Shown here: piece by piece, positions 10,540 to 23,319 of the stretch
How positions within the stretch are numbered: position 1 is the first letter of the stretch
Layout of the letters: each line of letters opens with the position of its first letter
Assembly (NCBI GenBank): GCA_007922195.1
Contig: ML681995.1
Location: 21,021,801 to 21,085,800 of the forward strand
From: Podocnemis expansa
Lineage: Eukaryota > Chordata > Testudines > Podocnemididae
Length of the DNA stretch: 64,000 nucleotides
Direction of reading: 5' to 3'
Notes under the pieces: model-generated
What the model saw: only the letters and a program-made list of their open reading frames with translations
Databases searched by the model: none
What the model was told of the DNA's origin: nothing
Made by a program: the position numbers and the translations under genes

Positions 10540-11975
10540 AAACATAGTACTCCAACTTCTGATATATACATGTTTTCCTGACACATACAATCATCAAATT
10601 ATTAGATGAATATCGATCTATTAGGTAATAATACTTTCCTTTATCTTTGCTTTAACAAATATCACAAGACTGGATAACATTATTATTACAAATAAATTCC
10701 ACCCCTTACTCCTCTGTACAAGCCTCAAGTTCTACAGTTTTCCTATGTTTTATTTTGCTTAATCGCTCAAAGTATGTATTCAGTTGGTCTAATTACACGT
10801 GCTTTGACATTCAACTTAAGTGCTATAACTGGAGATATCCATTTTATTTGGGCATTAGATATTATAAATACATATATAATTATTTGATTATCTTGAGGAT
10901 TATACATCAAGTTTACCATTTTCCACCATTCATTTAATTTTATTTTAAAATCAGAAACATATTTTCACATTGCAGTTTTTACTTCAATAGGTAAAATGCC
11001 ACTCATTCTATTTCTTATATTACCTTTTATTACATCATTTGTGCATGCTTCTGCCCATATACATGCTAATACTAAAGACACATTAGTTTGTATCACATCT
11101 ACTGCATCTAAAATGGCCAAACAATCTGCTCTTTGGTAACTTTTCCAGTCAGGAAGTAGACTCACAAATAAATGCTGACTAGTACTCATTTCTTTAAAAA
11201 AATTTTAGAGGTTTTACTCGATCTCCCAATAATTTTCCCATCAAACTTCATTTCTTAGCTAATATCTCAACATCTATGCTATTTAATATCCTATCTTTGT
11301 TCCTGCTCTTCCAAGAGCTGTATCAACCATACTTCTTTTCATTTTGTCAGTTGATGGTTTTGTTGGTTGAGGTTTGTTTCCTAATCATCTTTCCATCCTT
11401 TAATGAAAGATTAAGTATATTTGTGACATTGTAGTCTAATAGACGACATTGGTGCTAGGTCAACTTCTACCTTGTTAAAGGAATTCATGGGATCTATCAA
11501 TAACTGTTTCTTAATATCCCCCCTAATAATGTATGAACCAATGTCTGTTATTTTTGGTTTGAATATCCAAGCAATAGGAAAAGGATAACTAAATTTACTT
11601 CCCATAATTTTCCAAACTCCACTTCCACACCTTCTAGTTAAATTTGCTTGAGCATCACAACAATGGGGAACAATATTTCACCTCTATATCCTATTTTACA
11701 TTCTTCTTCATTTATAATACTTTTATATCTAGTGATTGTGGCTTTAACTGCCTTTTAGACACAACATTAATTTGCAATTTACACATCAAATCTACTTTAA
11801 TGAACCCTCCTCATGTGTCATCAATTTGAACTTTATTTGATGTTAAATTAATTCTATTATTATACCATTGCATGGTCATTGTCATTTTGTTCTTTTGACT
11901 CCATTTTAGAATTTTTCATACTGTAACACCAGACATACTATAGCTTTTTCTCCTGATCTAACTATTATGTTAGAC
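10540..11975 (-). pseudogene. Decayed retrovirus-like region (env position)
   Basis: AT-rich DNA with moderately long minus-strand frames (10965-11189, 11411-11605). It lies downstream, on the minus strand, of the integrase remnant at about 18.3 kb, where an envelope gene would be expected. I cannot identify env motifs with confidence, so this is a positional inference. It is interrupted at 11976 by a hAT element, and stops and frameshifts are frequent. Confidence 0.3.
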
Positions 11976-13427
11976 TAGGGGTCTCAAACATGTGGCCTGT
12001 AGGCCACATGCGGCCCACAAAGCTGCCTCCTGCAGCCCCTGATAACCCCCAGAATCCTGGGGCTCCCACCTTTCCAACCCTTGGGGTTTTCAAATGCCGA
12101 GCCTCTCTGCTTGCAGAGACTAAGCAGCCTCACCTCCCCCCTGCATTATCAGCCACTGACAGGGAGGAGCTGAACTGCTGCCTGGGAGCTGCCCTATTCA
12201 CATGCAGCAGCTGATCGAGCTGCTGAATCAGGCTGAGCCGTCCAGAGAAGGCTGTGGTGGGGAGGGGCTTAAAGGAGGGTGGCCTGAGCCTGTGGGGAGG
12301 GTTCACAGGGGGCTCCATTCTGGGGGAGCACCAGAAAGCCCCACCACTAGCCACAGCACGGCCCCCAGGACTTTCCCCACTGCCGGTCCTGGCACAGGCA
12401 GATGGTGTTTCCCCCCAGGAGGGTGCAGTAGTGTTTTTTTCTTCCGCCCACACCGGTGCTACTAAATTCCGGCAGGCAGGGGATGTTTTCTCCTCTGCCA
12501 GCCCCACTCAGCCAAATTCAATTGGGCAGGTGGGTGGAGGTTGTTTCTCCTTCTGCCAACCCTAGAGTGGCTAAATTCGGGTGGGCGGGGGGTGTTTCCC
12601 CCTCTGCCGACCCCAGTACAGCAAAATTCAGGTGGATGGGGGGTGTTTCCACCTCTGCCAACCCCAACACAGCCAAATTTGAGCAGGTGGTGGGGAGGGT
12701 ATTTCCCCCACCACCAGTCCCAGCGCTGCCCCCTGGGCCAAGCAGGGGACTGCTTATTTATGGTCCTGTGGAGGGCTCTGACCAACCTGTTTGCAGCCCC
12801 TTCCTGGGATGTGGCTGCTCTCCTCCCCTCCTGGCTTGGGGATACATGCAGCCCCCTCTTTTTAAAACAAAAAAAACCCAAAACTTCTAAAACAATTTAA
12901 TTTTATTTAAAAAACTAAAACCTTTATAAAAATTGAATTTCTATTAAATTTAATTCAATTTTAATAAATCAAACTGCAATTAATTTATTTCAATTAACAT
13001 CAATTTGAATTCAATAAATTAAATTTCAATTTAATTTTAATTAGATTAACTGGTGGTCCTTCAGGGTTTGAAAAAGTATATTTTTTGCCCTCAAACCAAA
13101 AAAGATTGGGAACCACTGATTTATAATGTAAAATTTTAAGTGTGTTTGTTTACTCTTTGTCTTTTTGATGATTTTGCCATCTTGAAGGGAAGTAATTCTA
13201 AAAGGAAACGTGTGTTTTGGCTTTGGAAAGACTGTCAAAATTAGCATAGACTTCATGTTACAGTTTCCAAAAAGTAAATAAATTGACTTTTATTAGCATA
13301 CTATATTAATCTTCATTTTTTACTGTACTTCCGCATCATTGTATGAAAAGGTTTCAGTGATGCGGCCCTTGGGCCAATATCCTAGTCCTCATGTGGCCCT
13401 CGAGGTGATTTGAGTTTGAGATCCCTG
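11976..13427. mobile_element. hAT-like element with (T/C)AGGGGTCTCAAAC ends
   Basis: Ends TAGGGGTCTCAAAC and GTTTGAGATCCCTG are inverted, and subterminal GTGGCC blocks also mirror each other. A convincing TSD is not visible. The GC-rich first half holds a minisatellite at 12440-12715; the second half is AT-rich. A 180-bp relative lies at 59179-59355. Open frames on both strands reflect base composition. Confidence 0.7.
12440..12715. repeat. Minisatellite, about 51-bp unit, five copies
   Basis: The word AAATT recurs near 12464, 12514, 12573, 12624 and 12674 within a unit containing GTTTC(T/C)CC and CTGCC(A/G)(A/G)CCC. It lies inside the hAT-like element. Confidence 0.8.
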
Positions 13428-14186
13428 ATCTAACCCATTGTATCACTCGTGTTGGAGTTGTCTGGTCTGAACTTGCATCAGGTAGCAAAGTGCCCCTTAG
13501 TTTTGCTGGGTAGCAGTCACCTCCCCTGGTGAAGCATGCCTGTTGTAAACCTGCCCCTTTTAAAGCAAATACTCTTTTACTTCCCTGCCCTCAGTGTCTC
13601 TTAATGGCAGTGTTATGCAGTGGAGGGAGTGGTCTGGGTCTCGGTGGATCAGGCCCCCTTCAGAGGAGCGCCCCTGGCCTGGGAAAAGACCCGGAGCTCA
13701 AGCCCTGTGAGCCCAGTGCCAGCGACACCCCTGCCTTTTCACCCCACGGAGGGGGTAAGTTGGTAACTCTGTGAGGCTTAGACACTAGGCAGTATCTGTG
13801 TCTGGCATCCTAGCTAAGTTGCAGTTGTGGTGGTGTTGCACTGGAGCTGGGCACCCTCAGTCCCTCTTCACAGGCTGCTGTCTGAGACTTCTCCTTGTGG
13901 AATAGGTACTACTTTCTTGGTTTGAAGGAAAATCTCTCCTTCTACTCTTGCAAACCTCTGCTGGCTTGTCTCCCTGACACCCCCCCCCCCAAGAACAGGT
14001 GGGGTTTTTAATAGGGCTGGAGCAACCTTTGCCTAGTCTCAGATGTGTCCAGTTAGGATGTAATCACCTCCCCCTGCCTGCAGGGAAAAGGTCCTTCACC
14101 ATACTGATGCTCACATATCTGCCTTTGAGCACCCTTTTATAGCTTTCTGGCTTGGTTTTGTCACAACCACCATGGCAAAACTCAAC
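13428..14186. other. Unassigned, possibly LTR-like
   Basis: A GC-richer island in AT-rich flanks, with a poly-C run at 13980-13990. On the minus strand a TATAAAAG box lies near 14,140. It could be a decayed LTR of a minus-strand retrovirus, but no termini are visible. Confidence 0.25.
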
Positions 14187-14673
14187 GGGTATGTCCACAC
14201 ACACTGTTTATATCGAAATAACGTTGGCTATTTCAATTTAAAAATGGTAGGTCAACACGACGTTCCCTTATTTTGAAATGAGGAGCTCCCTCATTTCGAT
14301 ATAAGGAAAGTTATATCAATATAATAAAACCTAGTATTATATCAATATGACAGTTAAATCAAAATTGTTATTTTGAAATAACAGTGAGGATATGTTATTT
14401 TGATTTAACTGTTAACTCGATTTAACACTTTTTGCCCTTCTCCTTCTCAGGTGCTTTCCTTTTTCTATATATTGAGTGGGGGCATGACCCAGTGAGGGGG
14501 CCATGTTGCCACACCTCCCATGGTGCCCCACTCCTGAATCGAAATAGCAAGTCCTGTGTCTGGACATGCTATTTCGATTTGGGTTTTTATGGTGTGGACC
14601 TGTTAAATCGATCTAACTTATATCAATTTAATGATTTTTATATCAATTTAACCAAGTATGTGTGGACATAGCC
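14187..14673. mobile_element. Palindromic MITE (GGGTATGTCCACACA ends)
   Basis: A 487-bp element with ends GGGTATGTCCACACA and TGTGTGGACATAGCC and flanking trinucleotides AAC/AAT. The interior repeats AAATCGATTTAA-like words in both orientations. Same family as 894, 6235 and 35864. Confidence 0.8.
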
Positions 14674-15776
14674 AATATGCATCATGGCATAAAAAAGTCA
14701 AGATGAATATGATTTTGTCTTCCTTAATTTTAGTCTGAAATGAAATAAACACAAAGAGACCCTCCCTTTTTAGAAACAATAACCTTTTATTTAATTATAT
14801 CTCATGTTTTAAAAGTGTTAATATTTATTAACACTCAGCTTCAACAATTCTATATCTTAGAATAATTTTTACATAGATACAACTTTTGTTTTATTAACAT
14901 ATATTTTTTCCGTCTCACAGATATATTTTTTCTTAGTTTAACCTTAGTCTTAACTATATCAATTAATTACTGGATAGATGGGTCCTAGGAAATTTATACC
15001 TAAAGTGGAATATCCATCATGTCCCAAATCAGTTAAGGTAACCCTCCATGTTATGGTTCTTCTGATTTGTACTTCTGTCAGCCCACTGACAGTAAAACTC
15101 GCAGCCTGCCCTTGTCTCTGGGGATTACATAGGAATTGCTACAGATTAGTTCCTCACAGTTTATTCCCTCATCAGTTATCTACATTGAATGTGAGCCCAA
15201 TTGGTCTATTTGTAGTTTGTAAAGCATCCATAACAGTTAATCTTTGTCTTTCTTAGACCTATATTGGTCTATGCCTGATAAAAAATGGGACTATCTCCTC
15301 TCTTGCTATCTTTTGTTTTGAATCAGATTCATAGGCACTATCACTCTCACTATCGCAAATTCTCACCATATTCATTAGAGAAAGATAACAAACACTAATT
15401 TTATTTCTATTCATTACCCTTAAACAATACACACACAGAGAAATACATATAATGTATATAAATGAATAATAATAATAAATACATAAAATAATAAATAAAT
15501 AAAAAAGAAGAATACGTAAATATATTATACATATATAAATATAAAAATAAATTATCATAATATATTATCATATATTATAAATTAATCATAATAAACTAAT
15601 AATTAATTAATAAATGCATAATATAACATATATTAGATATAAATATTGATATTATAATATACTTATACATAACATGTACAATTATATATAATTAAATAAA
15701 ATTTAAATTTAGAATATTCATATTTATATATAAATAAAATATAAGTAAAAAGATATGGAAAAGAAAAGAATTATAT
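14674..15776 (-). other. AT-rich decayed sequence with simple repeats
   Basis: About 15,425-15,770 is nearly pure A/T (ATAATAATAAATA types). The stretch 14,950-15,260 is less biased and could be retrovirus-derived minus-strand coding sequence, but no motif is diagnostic. Confidence 0.35.
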
Positions 15777-16290
15777 TGTCATGGAGAACCCAGAAAAGCC
15801 TCTTGCATCCCCTCTGTTCACAGCCCACCAGGACTCTGCTACGGTGGAGCTTTCTCCCATTCACCAGGGTCTCCACGCTACCTGTAGCCAGCTTCCCAAA
15901 TCCAGGCTCAGAGGGTCCGATCCTTGCTCTGTCTGGTCTCCCTTGGGGGGGGGGTTCCTCCCTCCACGAGGGCCCCAGCCGTCCCAATCAGCAGTGACAC
16001 TCAGCCAGTGTAGCAGTCAGAGGGTTTATTAGCAATCCACTTTGCACAGCAGCTAGGACAGTTGGCTCTCAGATCAACCAGGAGGGCAGATAGTAAACCT
16101 CCAGGACAAGCCCCGGAGGTCCTGCCCCTCCGACCTCCATCTTCCTTCCTCCCCTCTCTCCCCTTTGTTCTCCTCTCTATCCAGCTGCCCTGCCCCTGGT
16201 CTAAACCGGCCACAACCTGTCACCCCCAGGGGGTCCAGGTAAGGTTAAACTAAAGCCTCTCCCCCCCAGTGGTACCTATAGTTATCACAC
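15777..16290 (-). mobile_element. Probable solo LTR of another endogenous retrovirus
   Basis: A GC-rich island of about 510 bp abruptly bounded by AT-rich DNA. It begins TGTCATGG and ends near GTTATCACA (TG...CA). On the minus strand an AATAAA signal lies at about 16,023-16,028, as expected for an LTR. The TSD is not evident. ORFs inside are small and overlapping on both strands. Confidence 0.4.
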
Positions 16291-17880
16291 CCCTGTGGCC
16301 CATCACCAGAATACCATCACCAAAGAACAGGAACAGAAAAGAAGAACCACAGTAACCCAAGAGGTTTTCTTACTTCATCTCATATGTATATTAAATATAA
16401 AAGGAAATCTCTTTTACTTATTCTATTTTGTGTAACTACTTACTTAATCATATTTTTGATCATCCTCATTTTCTAACATTGTTTTACAATGTATGTCAAT
16501 TATCCATCATCAAGTGTTTAATACAGCCATTCTTCAAGTACCATAACCTCCTGGTTCTAAATCTATCAACATAAACTTTACATGCATTAATTTTTCTTCT
16601 ATTTCTGTGGCTGTTTATTCATAGGGACTGTGGCCCATCCATCTGCAAAGTGTATTCAGCATTTCTCTTCTGTTGCCATTCATATAATATTTGGAACATT
16701 TATATTAAGTATGGAAAATGCTCCTGTGTTTAAAGTAAATGCTGTTCCTACTGGATTTCCCATTAGATAAACTGTAACTGGGACAATTAGCCTTTGGTCA
16801 TGGTCATCTATTAATTGAGTAATGTATCCTCCTAATAACTCTTTCTCTTTATAACTATCCTATCCACTTCCTGTGCGCTTGCTTTCCATTTTCTCTTATG
16901 TTCTGTTAAAACTACTATACCTCTTATTCTTTATTTTACTCTATATTGGTGTTTATTCTAATCTCTCTTTGGACCAAGATTGAATAAGTTTTTGCTTTAG
17001 ATTTCTTTCGGATGAAACATGACACCCTTTTCAAAATCTATCTATTCCTATTCTTCCTAACTGATGTTCTTTCAGGTCTACTATTTCAAAGTATATCTTT
17101 TTTATTACTTTCTTTCCTATATTAATTGTCAGAGAGACTGGTTATATCATGTTACATATTATTCCTTGTATTCCTTCATTTCTGTTCCTTCTGAGACACA
17201 TATGGAAGAACTGCTGGAAGATATCTCTTATTTAACAGTTAATATATTGACCCTGGATCTATATGGCATACTTGATTATTTTTTTCTTTTTCCAAATTTA
17301 TTCTTACAACTGCTATTGGTTTATTAAATAGTTTCTTAATGACTGGGTTATATTATATAGGGTGTACTGATTTGCATTCTGTTGCTTCTCAATTTAGATG
17401 GCCTTTTCTTCAGTTGATTTTACCGTATATTATCTCTGATCCTTGCTTCATTCCTGGAAGATTCTCCAAGAAGTTATCTACCCAACTAGATGAAACTTCT
17501 GATTAGGAGCAATCTGTAAGAAAATCTTGAATATCTATTCTTGGTATTTCATCTGTTGCTTGCTTTGATATTTGCAGAACTTCACTTTTCTCTATAATTG
17601 TTACTTCCTCCACCCAATCTGCCATTTTTTACATTTTTAAAAGGCAAATACCACTATCACTTTTCTAGTATTCTCTAAACTTACTTCCATACTCTTTACT
17701 ATATAGTCTTAGTTTGTTTCTTACCTAATTATTCTATTTTAACTTTAGTATTTTTAACTTATAACTGCCTTTTATTAAGCAACACTTTTTTAAAATCTTT
17801 TTTTCATCTCTTCAGCTGTGAAGAGTGGAAGCATTTTGTTGCATTTTTTCCCCTGCTAGCTGGATCTCCAACTGGTATAC
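16291..17880 (-). pseudogene. Decayed retrovirus-like region, minus strand
   Basis: Continuation of the AT-rich retroviral relic between the integrase remnant and the downstream part. Minus-strand readings of 20-45 codons occur between stops (around 16,690-16,850 and 17,470-17,630). I infer an accessory or env region from position only. No signal peptide, cleavage site or fusion peptide could be recognised. Confidence 0.3.
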
Positions 17881-18372
17881 TATGAAACTGGCCTTATTGA
17901 CTATTCTTACTTGTCCTTCCTATATTGGACTAAGCATATGATCTTTTTTCTTTAAATTGTCTATACTTAACCCTATTACCTATTTGTCATTCTTGTGGAT
18001 GCAGAATTGGTCCTAATTGCTGATCCTTTGCCTTTAATATAATTGCCACCTGCTTATGTGTCTCAGAAATAGATTTTTAAAAGCTTCTGCATCCATTGTT
18101 CAGTTAACACCATAGGTTGCACCTCATCTAGAGGGTTTCCAACTACCCACCATTGTTTTGGCAAGTTCATATTTCATCCAATCATAGCTTTAAATGAAGT
18201 TATTCAATGAGATGCCATCGTTCTTGTAAAGGCCATTAATATTTAAGGCAATTTTTAGTCCCAATTTCTACCCTGTTGATTTACAACCTTTATTAAAGTT
18301 GTTTTTCATGTTTTACTTATCCTTTCTATATGCCCTGAATTTTGGGGCTGTCCAGCTATATGGAGTCTTTGT
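17881..18372 (-). pseudogene. Retroviral integrase C-terminal remnant
   Basis: On the minus strand near 18,290-18,370 the reading GQPQNSGHIERISKT matches the conserved integrase segment that carries the third catalytic acidic residue, here a glutamate in HIER. After stops, frames further down (for example PKQWWVVGNPLDEVQPMVL at about 18,100-18,160) continue a C-terminal region. The copy has several stops and is non-functional. The upstream integrase and RT are replaced at about 18,375 by unrelated repetitive sequence. Confidence 0.55.
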
Positions 18373-18374
18373 GT

Positions 18375-19120
18375 ATGTGGTTGTATGTGGTGTCTGTTGT
18401 GCTTTCTCTGTCTTGATGTTTCTGGAACTGGTCTAGTAAGAGAGGAATATTGTGAGAAGAATTCACCTTCCTCTTTTTCTCCCTCATAATAGCTTGAAAA
18501 TGGAATTGAGGAGAGGACTTTGTCATGTGCAAAGTGCACTGAGGAGCTATCTGGCCAAACTGCGAGGATGTCAGTGAGGATGGTATTGCCACATCTCTCC
18601 GTTGGCAATGATGTTGTTTTCATGGTGGTTGAGAACCAGTGACAACGGCAGTGCTGTACTTAATGTAGGCACCATAAGAGTCTTTAGTTCTGAGGTAGAG
18701 GCAAGCTGTGTCTTCCATATCGGCATCATAGCTGCCTTCAGTGCCATAACCAAGACTGGTGCTGTTGTCAATGGTGGTGCTGCAGATGCTGTCGGTACCA
18801 TTGTCAGCAAGGATACTGCAACCACTATCAGTACCATGACTGATGCTGGAGCCATAGCTGGTGTTGTGACCACTGCTGTTGCCATAACTGAGGTTGGTGC
18901 CATAATTACTGGAGGTTGTTTTTGTTTTATGTCTGGGTCTGTACTGAGATGTTTGGAATCCTTCACTGCCTTGGCATGAATGGTACCAGAAGATGCTGGC
19001 ATCTCTTAGGTACTTAATCTTGGCACCAAGGATCCCATTACAAGAGCTTTTATCAGTAGGATCATCTTCATTGACAACTGGGTGATGTTGAATCTTTTTT
19101 ATTGGAGGCCTTTTCACTGA
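18375..19120 (-). pseudogene. Repetitive Ser/Thr/Ala-rich relic, possible DIRS gag linker
   Basis: The stretch 18,571-19,117 is open in two minus-strand frames (143 and 165 codons) and in one plus-strand frame (125 codons). This is due to a degenerate repeat with GGTACC and ACC-rich codons. The composition resembles the repetitive linker of the DIRS-type gag at 49.0-49.6 kb, which also alternates GGTACC-like codons. No folded domain is recognisable, so I treat it as a mobile-element relic rather than a gene. Confidence 0.35.
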
Positions 19121-19328
19121 GTTTGCCTGAAATGTCTACCCCAGTGTTACCAACTTTGCCCACCGACTCGGGGTATGCTCATTTATTAGAGTTGCTTTCT
19201 CTATGGGGAAGATGGTACTTCTATTAGTGTGCTGCTTGTGTCACTTGTGTTTCTATAGAGGTGCGTCTGAGCGGACTGGGTCTATCAGCACTCTCAGCTG
19301 ACCCCTTATGTGTCCCTGAACTCAGTAG

Positions 19329-19535
19329 GCTGGGTCACACAGCACTTCTCTGCTGCTACCCTTATGTGCCCCTGTACCACACCAAACTAGGCTTGATTAT
19401 GGATCTTGAGCAGGCTGGGTCACACAGCACTTCTCAGCTGCTACCCTTATATGCCCCTGGACTCAATCAGGCTGGGTCAAAACAGCACTTGTCAGCTGTC
19501 ACCCTTATATGTCCCTGGAGTCAATCAGGCTACTA
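19329..19535 (+). repeat. Minisatellite, about 58-bp unit, three to four copies
   Basis: The word AGGCTGGGTCACACAGCAC recurs near 19,329 and 19,410 and, in a variant form, near 19,469, each followed by GCTGCTACCCTTAT or a variant. The last two intervals are about 58 bp; the first is about 80 bp because of an insertion. Confidence 0.8.
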
Positions 19536-20805
19536 TCCCTATCAATGAGCAAACCTTACAGGGTTGTGGGCATTACAGGGATCTTTGGCTAGGTAATAGA
19601 AGCGTTGCTGCAAAGTGATATAAAGAAACCAAGACCACAAAGGAGAGGGAATGATGTCTTAAAAGAGTCTGGAAACTGGCTTAATAACAAAAGTCATTTT
19701 ATTGCTAGGTATCTAAAACTTGTACTACTAATAATAATTACAAAGGAGAGAAGAATACCCCAACATACCCAGTTACAGCATTGATAAACATACAAGGAAA
19801 GAAGAACACCCAGCTACAATATTACCTAGATTCTACTGTATCAGGCCTAGAGAGGGAGAGGGAGAGGGAGAGAAGTGGGGGGATGGGGGAGGTCTCACCG
19901 CTCTGTGTAGCAGAAAGGTTTCCAGGTTGTGCAGATCAGGGTCAGAGGCTGGATGGAAACAAAGCTCCCACAGCAATCAGCAAGGAAGAAAAGCCAAATC
20001 CCAGTGGAAATGATACAGCTTTAGATCCAAGCATCAGGACTCAGGACTCAATCCAGACTCACACAAGATTCAGAAAGGATCCAGTCAGGACTTGCACAGG
20101 ACACACACTACACTACTATGTGGGTACAGGTTTTTTTTATAAGGACTTGTTTACGTGGCCAATACACATTCCTGACTGGGTGTAATGGGTCAGAGAAGCT
20201 GACAATACAGTCAAGCAGGCTCAGTATTTTGGGTATCAATTATCATATCTGTGACTAGAATGGTCTGATAATTGCTGAGTTTGTTCGTTCTGGTGTGAGA
20301 TCCCCCATCAGGCAATGCTTCCCTGCTTCTTCAATCCCAGAGTTCAGTACGGCTCTTGCTTCTTCAATCCCAGAGTTCAGTGTGGCTCCTGCTTTGGAGT
20401 CTGGTTCTCCATAGTCAATGCAAATAAAGCTCCATTGTGCTGATGGCTTTTGGATATGGGTAGATTAGGAAAAGGATGTCTCCCATTTCCTACTGTTTTT
20501 GGTTTTCAGTTCAAGCAGAGGTTGGGGGATGTGTGGCGGGGAGGGAGGCACAGGCTGGATACTATGCTCTGATTCCTCAAGAACACAGAGCTAACACATA
20601 ACACCAGTGTCAGAAGAGGGTCTAAATAACTTTTCCATCAGGATGAATTTTAGTCAGAGATCCCTGTCTCTTCTGGCTCTGGCTTTGAGGTTTTAACAGT
20701 GGGTAAATTTTGGGGGTACATGCCCCTCATTCAGATATCAGACACATCGAGAGTGTTCATCTGATGCTGGGATGTCATCTCTACCTGATGTGTATCTTTT
20801 GAATG
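19536..20805. other. No gene recognised; local simple and tandem repeats
   Basis: Contains a GAGAGG run (19,850-19,875) and a 34-bp direct duplication at 20,325-20,392 (GCTTCTTCAATCCCAGAGTT twice). An open frame of 134 codons at 19,781-20,185 spans the GAGAGG run and shows no recognisable domain. Confidence 0.4.
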
Positions 20806-21736
20806 ATTTAAAGTGATGGCATAGAGAGTATACTTATAAAGTTTGCTGATGATACCAAGCTGGGGGAGAAGGGGGAGGAGGGTTGCAAGTGCTTTGGAGG
20901 ATAGGATGGGATAGGATCACAATTCAGAATGATTTGGACAAACTGGTAAAGTGGTCTGAGGTAAACAGAATGAGATTCAATAAAGACAAGCATGAAGTTC
21001 TCCACTTAGGAAAGAATAATCTATTGCACATATATAAAATGGGCAATGACTGCCTAGGAAAGAGTACTTTGGAAAGGGATTTGAGTGTAATAGTGGACCA
21101 TGAGCTAAATATGAGTCAACAGTATAAGACTGTTGCAAAAAAGGCAACAACCGTTTTGGGATGTATTAACAGGAGTACTGTAAATGAGACACAAGAAGTT
21201 ATTCTTCCTCTGTACTCAGTCCTGATTAGGCCTCAATTGAAATATTGTGTCCAGTTCTGTGCTTCTCATTTCAGGAAAGATGTGGACAAATTGGAGAAAG
21301 TCCACAAAGAACAACATGAATGATTAAGTCTGGAACACTTGACTTATGAGGGAAGATTGAAAGAGCTTGTTTGTTTAGTCTAGAAAAGAAGAGACCGAAA
21401 GGGGACCAGATAACAGTTTTCAAGTACCTAAAAGGTTGTCATGAGGAGAAGGGAGAAAAATTGTTCTCCTTAACTGTTGATGACAGGCTAAGGAACAATG
21501 GGTTTAAATTACAGAAAGGGAGGTTTAGGTTGGACATTAGAAAAAAATTCCTAATTGTCAGGATGATTAACCACTGGAATAAGTTGCCTAGGAAGGTTGT
21601 GGAATCTCCATCATTGGAAGTTTTTACAGATTAGATGGGGGATGGTTTAAGAGGGTACTTGGTCCTGTCATGTGTACAGGGGACTGTACTCAATGACCTC
21701 ACATGGTCTCTTCCAGTTTCTATGATTTTATGAATC
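20806..21736 (+). mobile_element. CR1 LINE, 3' end
   Basis: A 5'-truncated CR1 on the plus strand. It opens in the reverse-transcriptase catalytic box (KFADDTKLG, about 20,838-20,866), continues through 20,883-21,323 (RFNKDKHEVLHLGKNN, then VILPLYSVLIRPQLKYCVQF) and 21,371-21,634 (KGDQITVFKYLKGCHEE, then FRLDIRKKFL). It ends with CTATGATTTTATGAAT near 21,736. Frames are interrupted, so the copy is inactive. Confidence 0.92.
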
Positions 21737-22441
21737 CTGGTGAACCAGGCTGTGGCAAAGTACCCCCAGCTCATGCCACAGGGTGGCTGTTCCCCCGGTG
21801 TGTTGAGCCTGTGGTAGATTTGCCCCAGTCCTATAGCAGCCTCTTCCCTCATTGGTCCTGAGGGACCATCCTGTTCTTATGCTTAGAGTAGGTGCCAGCC
21901 CATGGGCCACCCTCCTGGAGTACAGGCTGAGTCTATAGTCCTTGGGTTCTCTTCTCTGAGGATTACCTTTGGACAGTTCCTTTAGCTGGGCCTCGGCTTC
22001 TAGGCTCCTGAAAAGCTGGAGTAGCTCATCTCCCCAGATGGGTCTTGGCCCTTCCTGTCACTACCCCTCTGAAGTGGTCTCTGGCTTCTGGTTTGGGGGT
22101 GTGTGGGCAGCAGCACTGGTGGTGGCTGCTGCTGCTGCTGTTGAGATCAGCCTCCTAAGACTTGCCTCTCCCCTTCCATCTGGTGCTAATGGAGGTATGA
22201 TTTTTAGTAGGCCTGAGGTAGCCACTGCTTACCCTCAGGTGTCTCTAATTGCCCTGCAGCTATCTCTTCTCTGTGTGCTGGAAACAGGGCCTTTAGCATT
22301 CTAGGGCTGACATCTCTTCACTCAACTACTCTTCTGTAGCCATCTGGACTAACTATCACACTGGCATAATGCAAGTTTCCTTAAAAGAAACAGAAAACCT
22401 ATTCTACCAGGGGAAAAAGAGATAGATCTATCTATCTGTAT
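21737..22441. other. No gene recognised
   Basis: Mixed-composition DNA with a short CTG-repeat tract (about 22,125-22,142). The open frame 21,969-22,304 has no recognisable domain. Confidence 0.35.
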
Positions 22442-23269
22442 TGTGATAAAGCTCCTTCTGTACCTTGGTGGGTTCAGTGCTTCCTTCAAAGACATGGAAC
22501 TGCTTCACCCCATGAGTGTTCTTTCCTCTTCTAGAGTGACTGAGGGTAATATATTCTTTCTAATATGGCTGCTTTCTGCTGGTTCCCAGTCCTGTCTTGG
22601 TTTTCATAGTCCCTTTTCTCGGGTGCTTGTCCCTCTAGTAGATGGCTCCCAAGGATAGTGGGGGAGCCTGGTCCCATGCTTAACTCCACACACAAAGCCA
22701 GGAACCCTGCAAGTCACAGCTTTACTTTGCTATTTCAGGAAACTAGCTAGATTCCCTGAGTTAGTTCCCCACACACCCTTGACTTAATGTTTGGACTCTG
22801 CTCAGAGTGTACCTTCCTAGCATCCATCCCCAGGAAGGCCCTTGGCTTCTGACAGTCCCACAAGATGTGGTAGTGCCCAGTTAAGTCTTCCCCTTCTGGC
22901 AAGGTCTTTTTCCCTCAGGCCTTCAGGCCTGGGAAAGGTCCTTTGCCCCTTCAGGCTGTATTTTTTCCTCCCCCCCCAGTCTTCCTGCAAGGTTCCTCCT
23001 GGCCAGCATTCTGCTCCTTGTCCCCATCCTTCTGCCTTCTAACATGTTTGGCCTGCTCTCACACATTCTGGTGGGTCACCTCATTCACAAACACAAGCCA
23101 CACCCTTTCTCTAGAGGGGAGGCTTTTAAGAAGTTCTGGGAGGGGGCTTGATTGACTCCAGGTGTGCTAATTAACCTGAAGCAACCCCTGATCAGGACTT
23201 ACTTAGCCTGGGGCTGATATATTAGGCTTCTAGCACTCTCTGGTGACCACCCAGGCAAGGAAAGTAACA
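22442..23269. mobile_element. Possible retroviral LTR
   Basis: Starts TGTGATAAAGCTCCTT and ends near GGAAAGTAACA. The composition and start resemble turtle ERV LTRs. Neither a matching partner LTR nor a TSD is visible in the window, so this is tentative. Confidence 0.25.
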
Positions 23270-23319
23270 CTGACTAAACTGACAACTACTGTATTTAAAG
23301 ACTATTTAACTATTTGGAT

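Noticed and set aside
12130..12900. Long overlapping frames of 87-144 codons on both strands
   Set aside because: They lie in a GC-rich minisatellite within a hAT-like element; openness is due to the 51-bp repeat.
11976..13427. Terminal 8-bp target duplication for this hAT-like element
   Set aside because: Flanks (TGTTAGAC and ATCTAACC) do not match convincingly, so no TSD is claimed.
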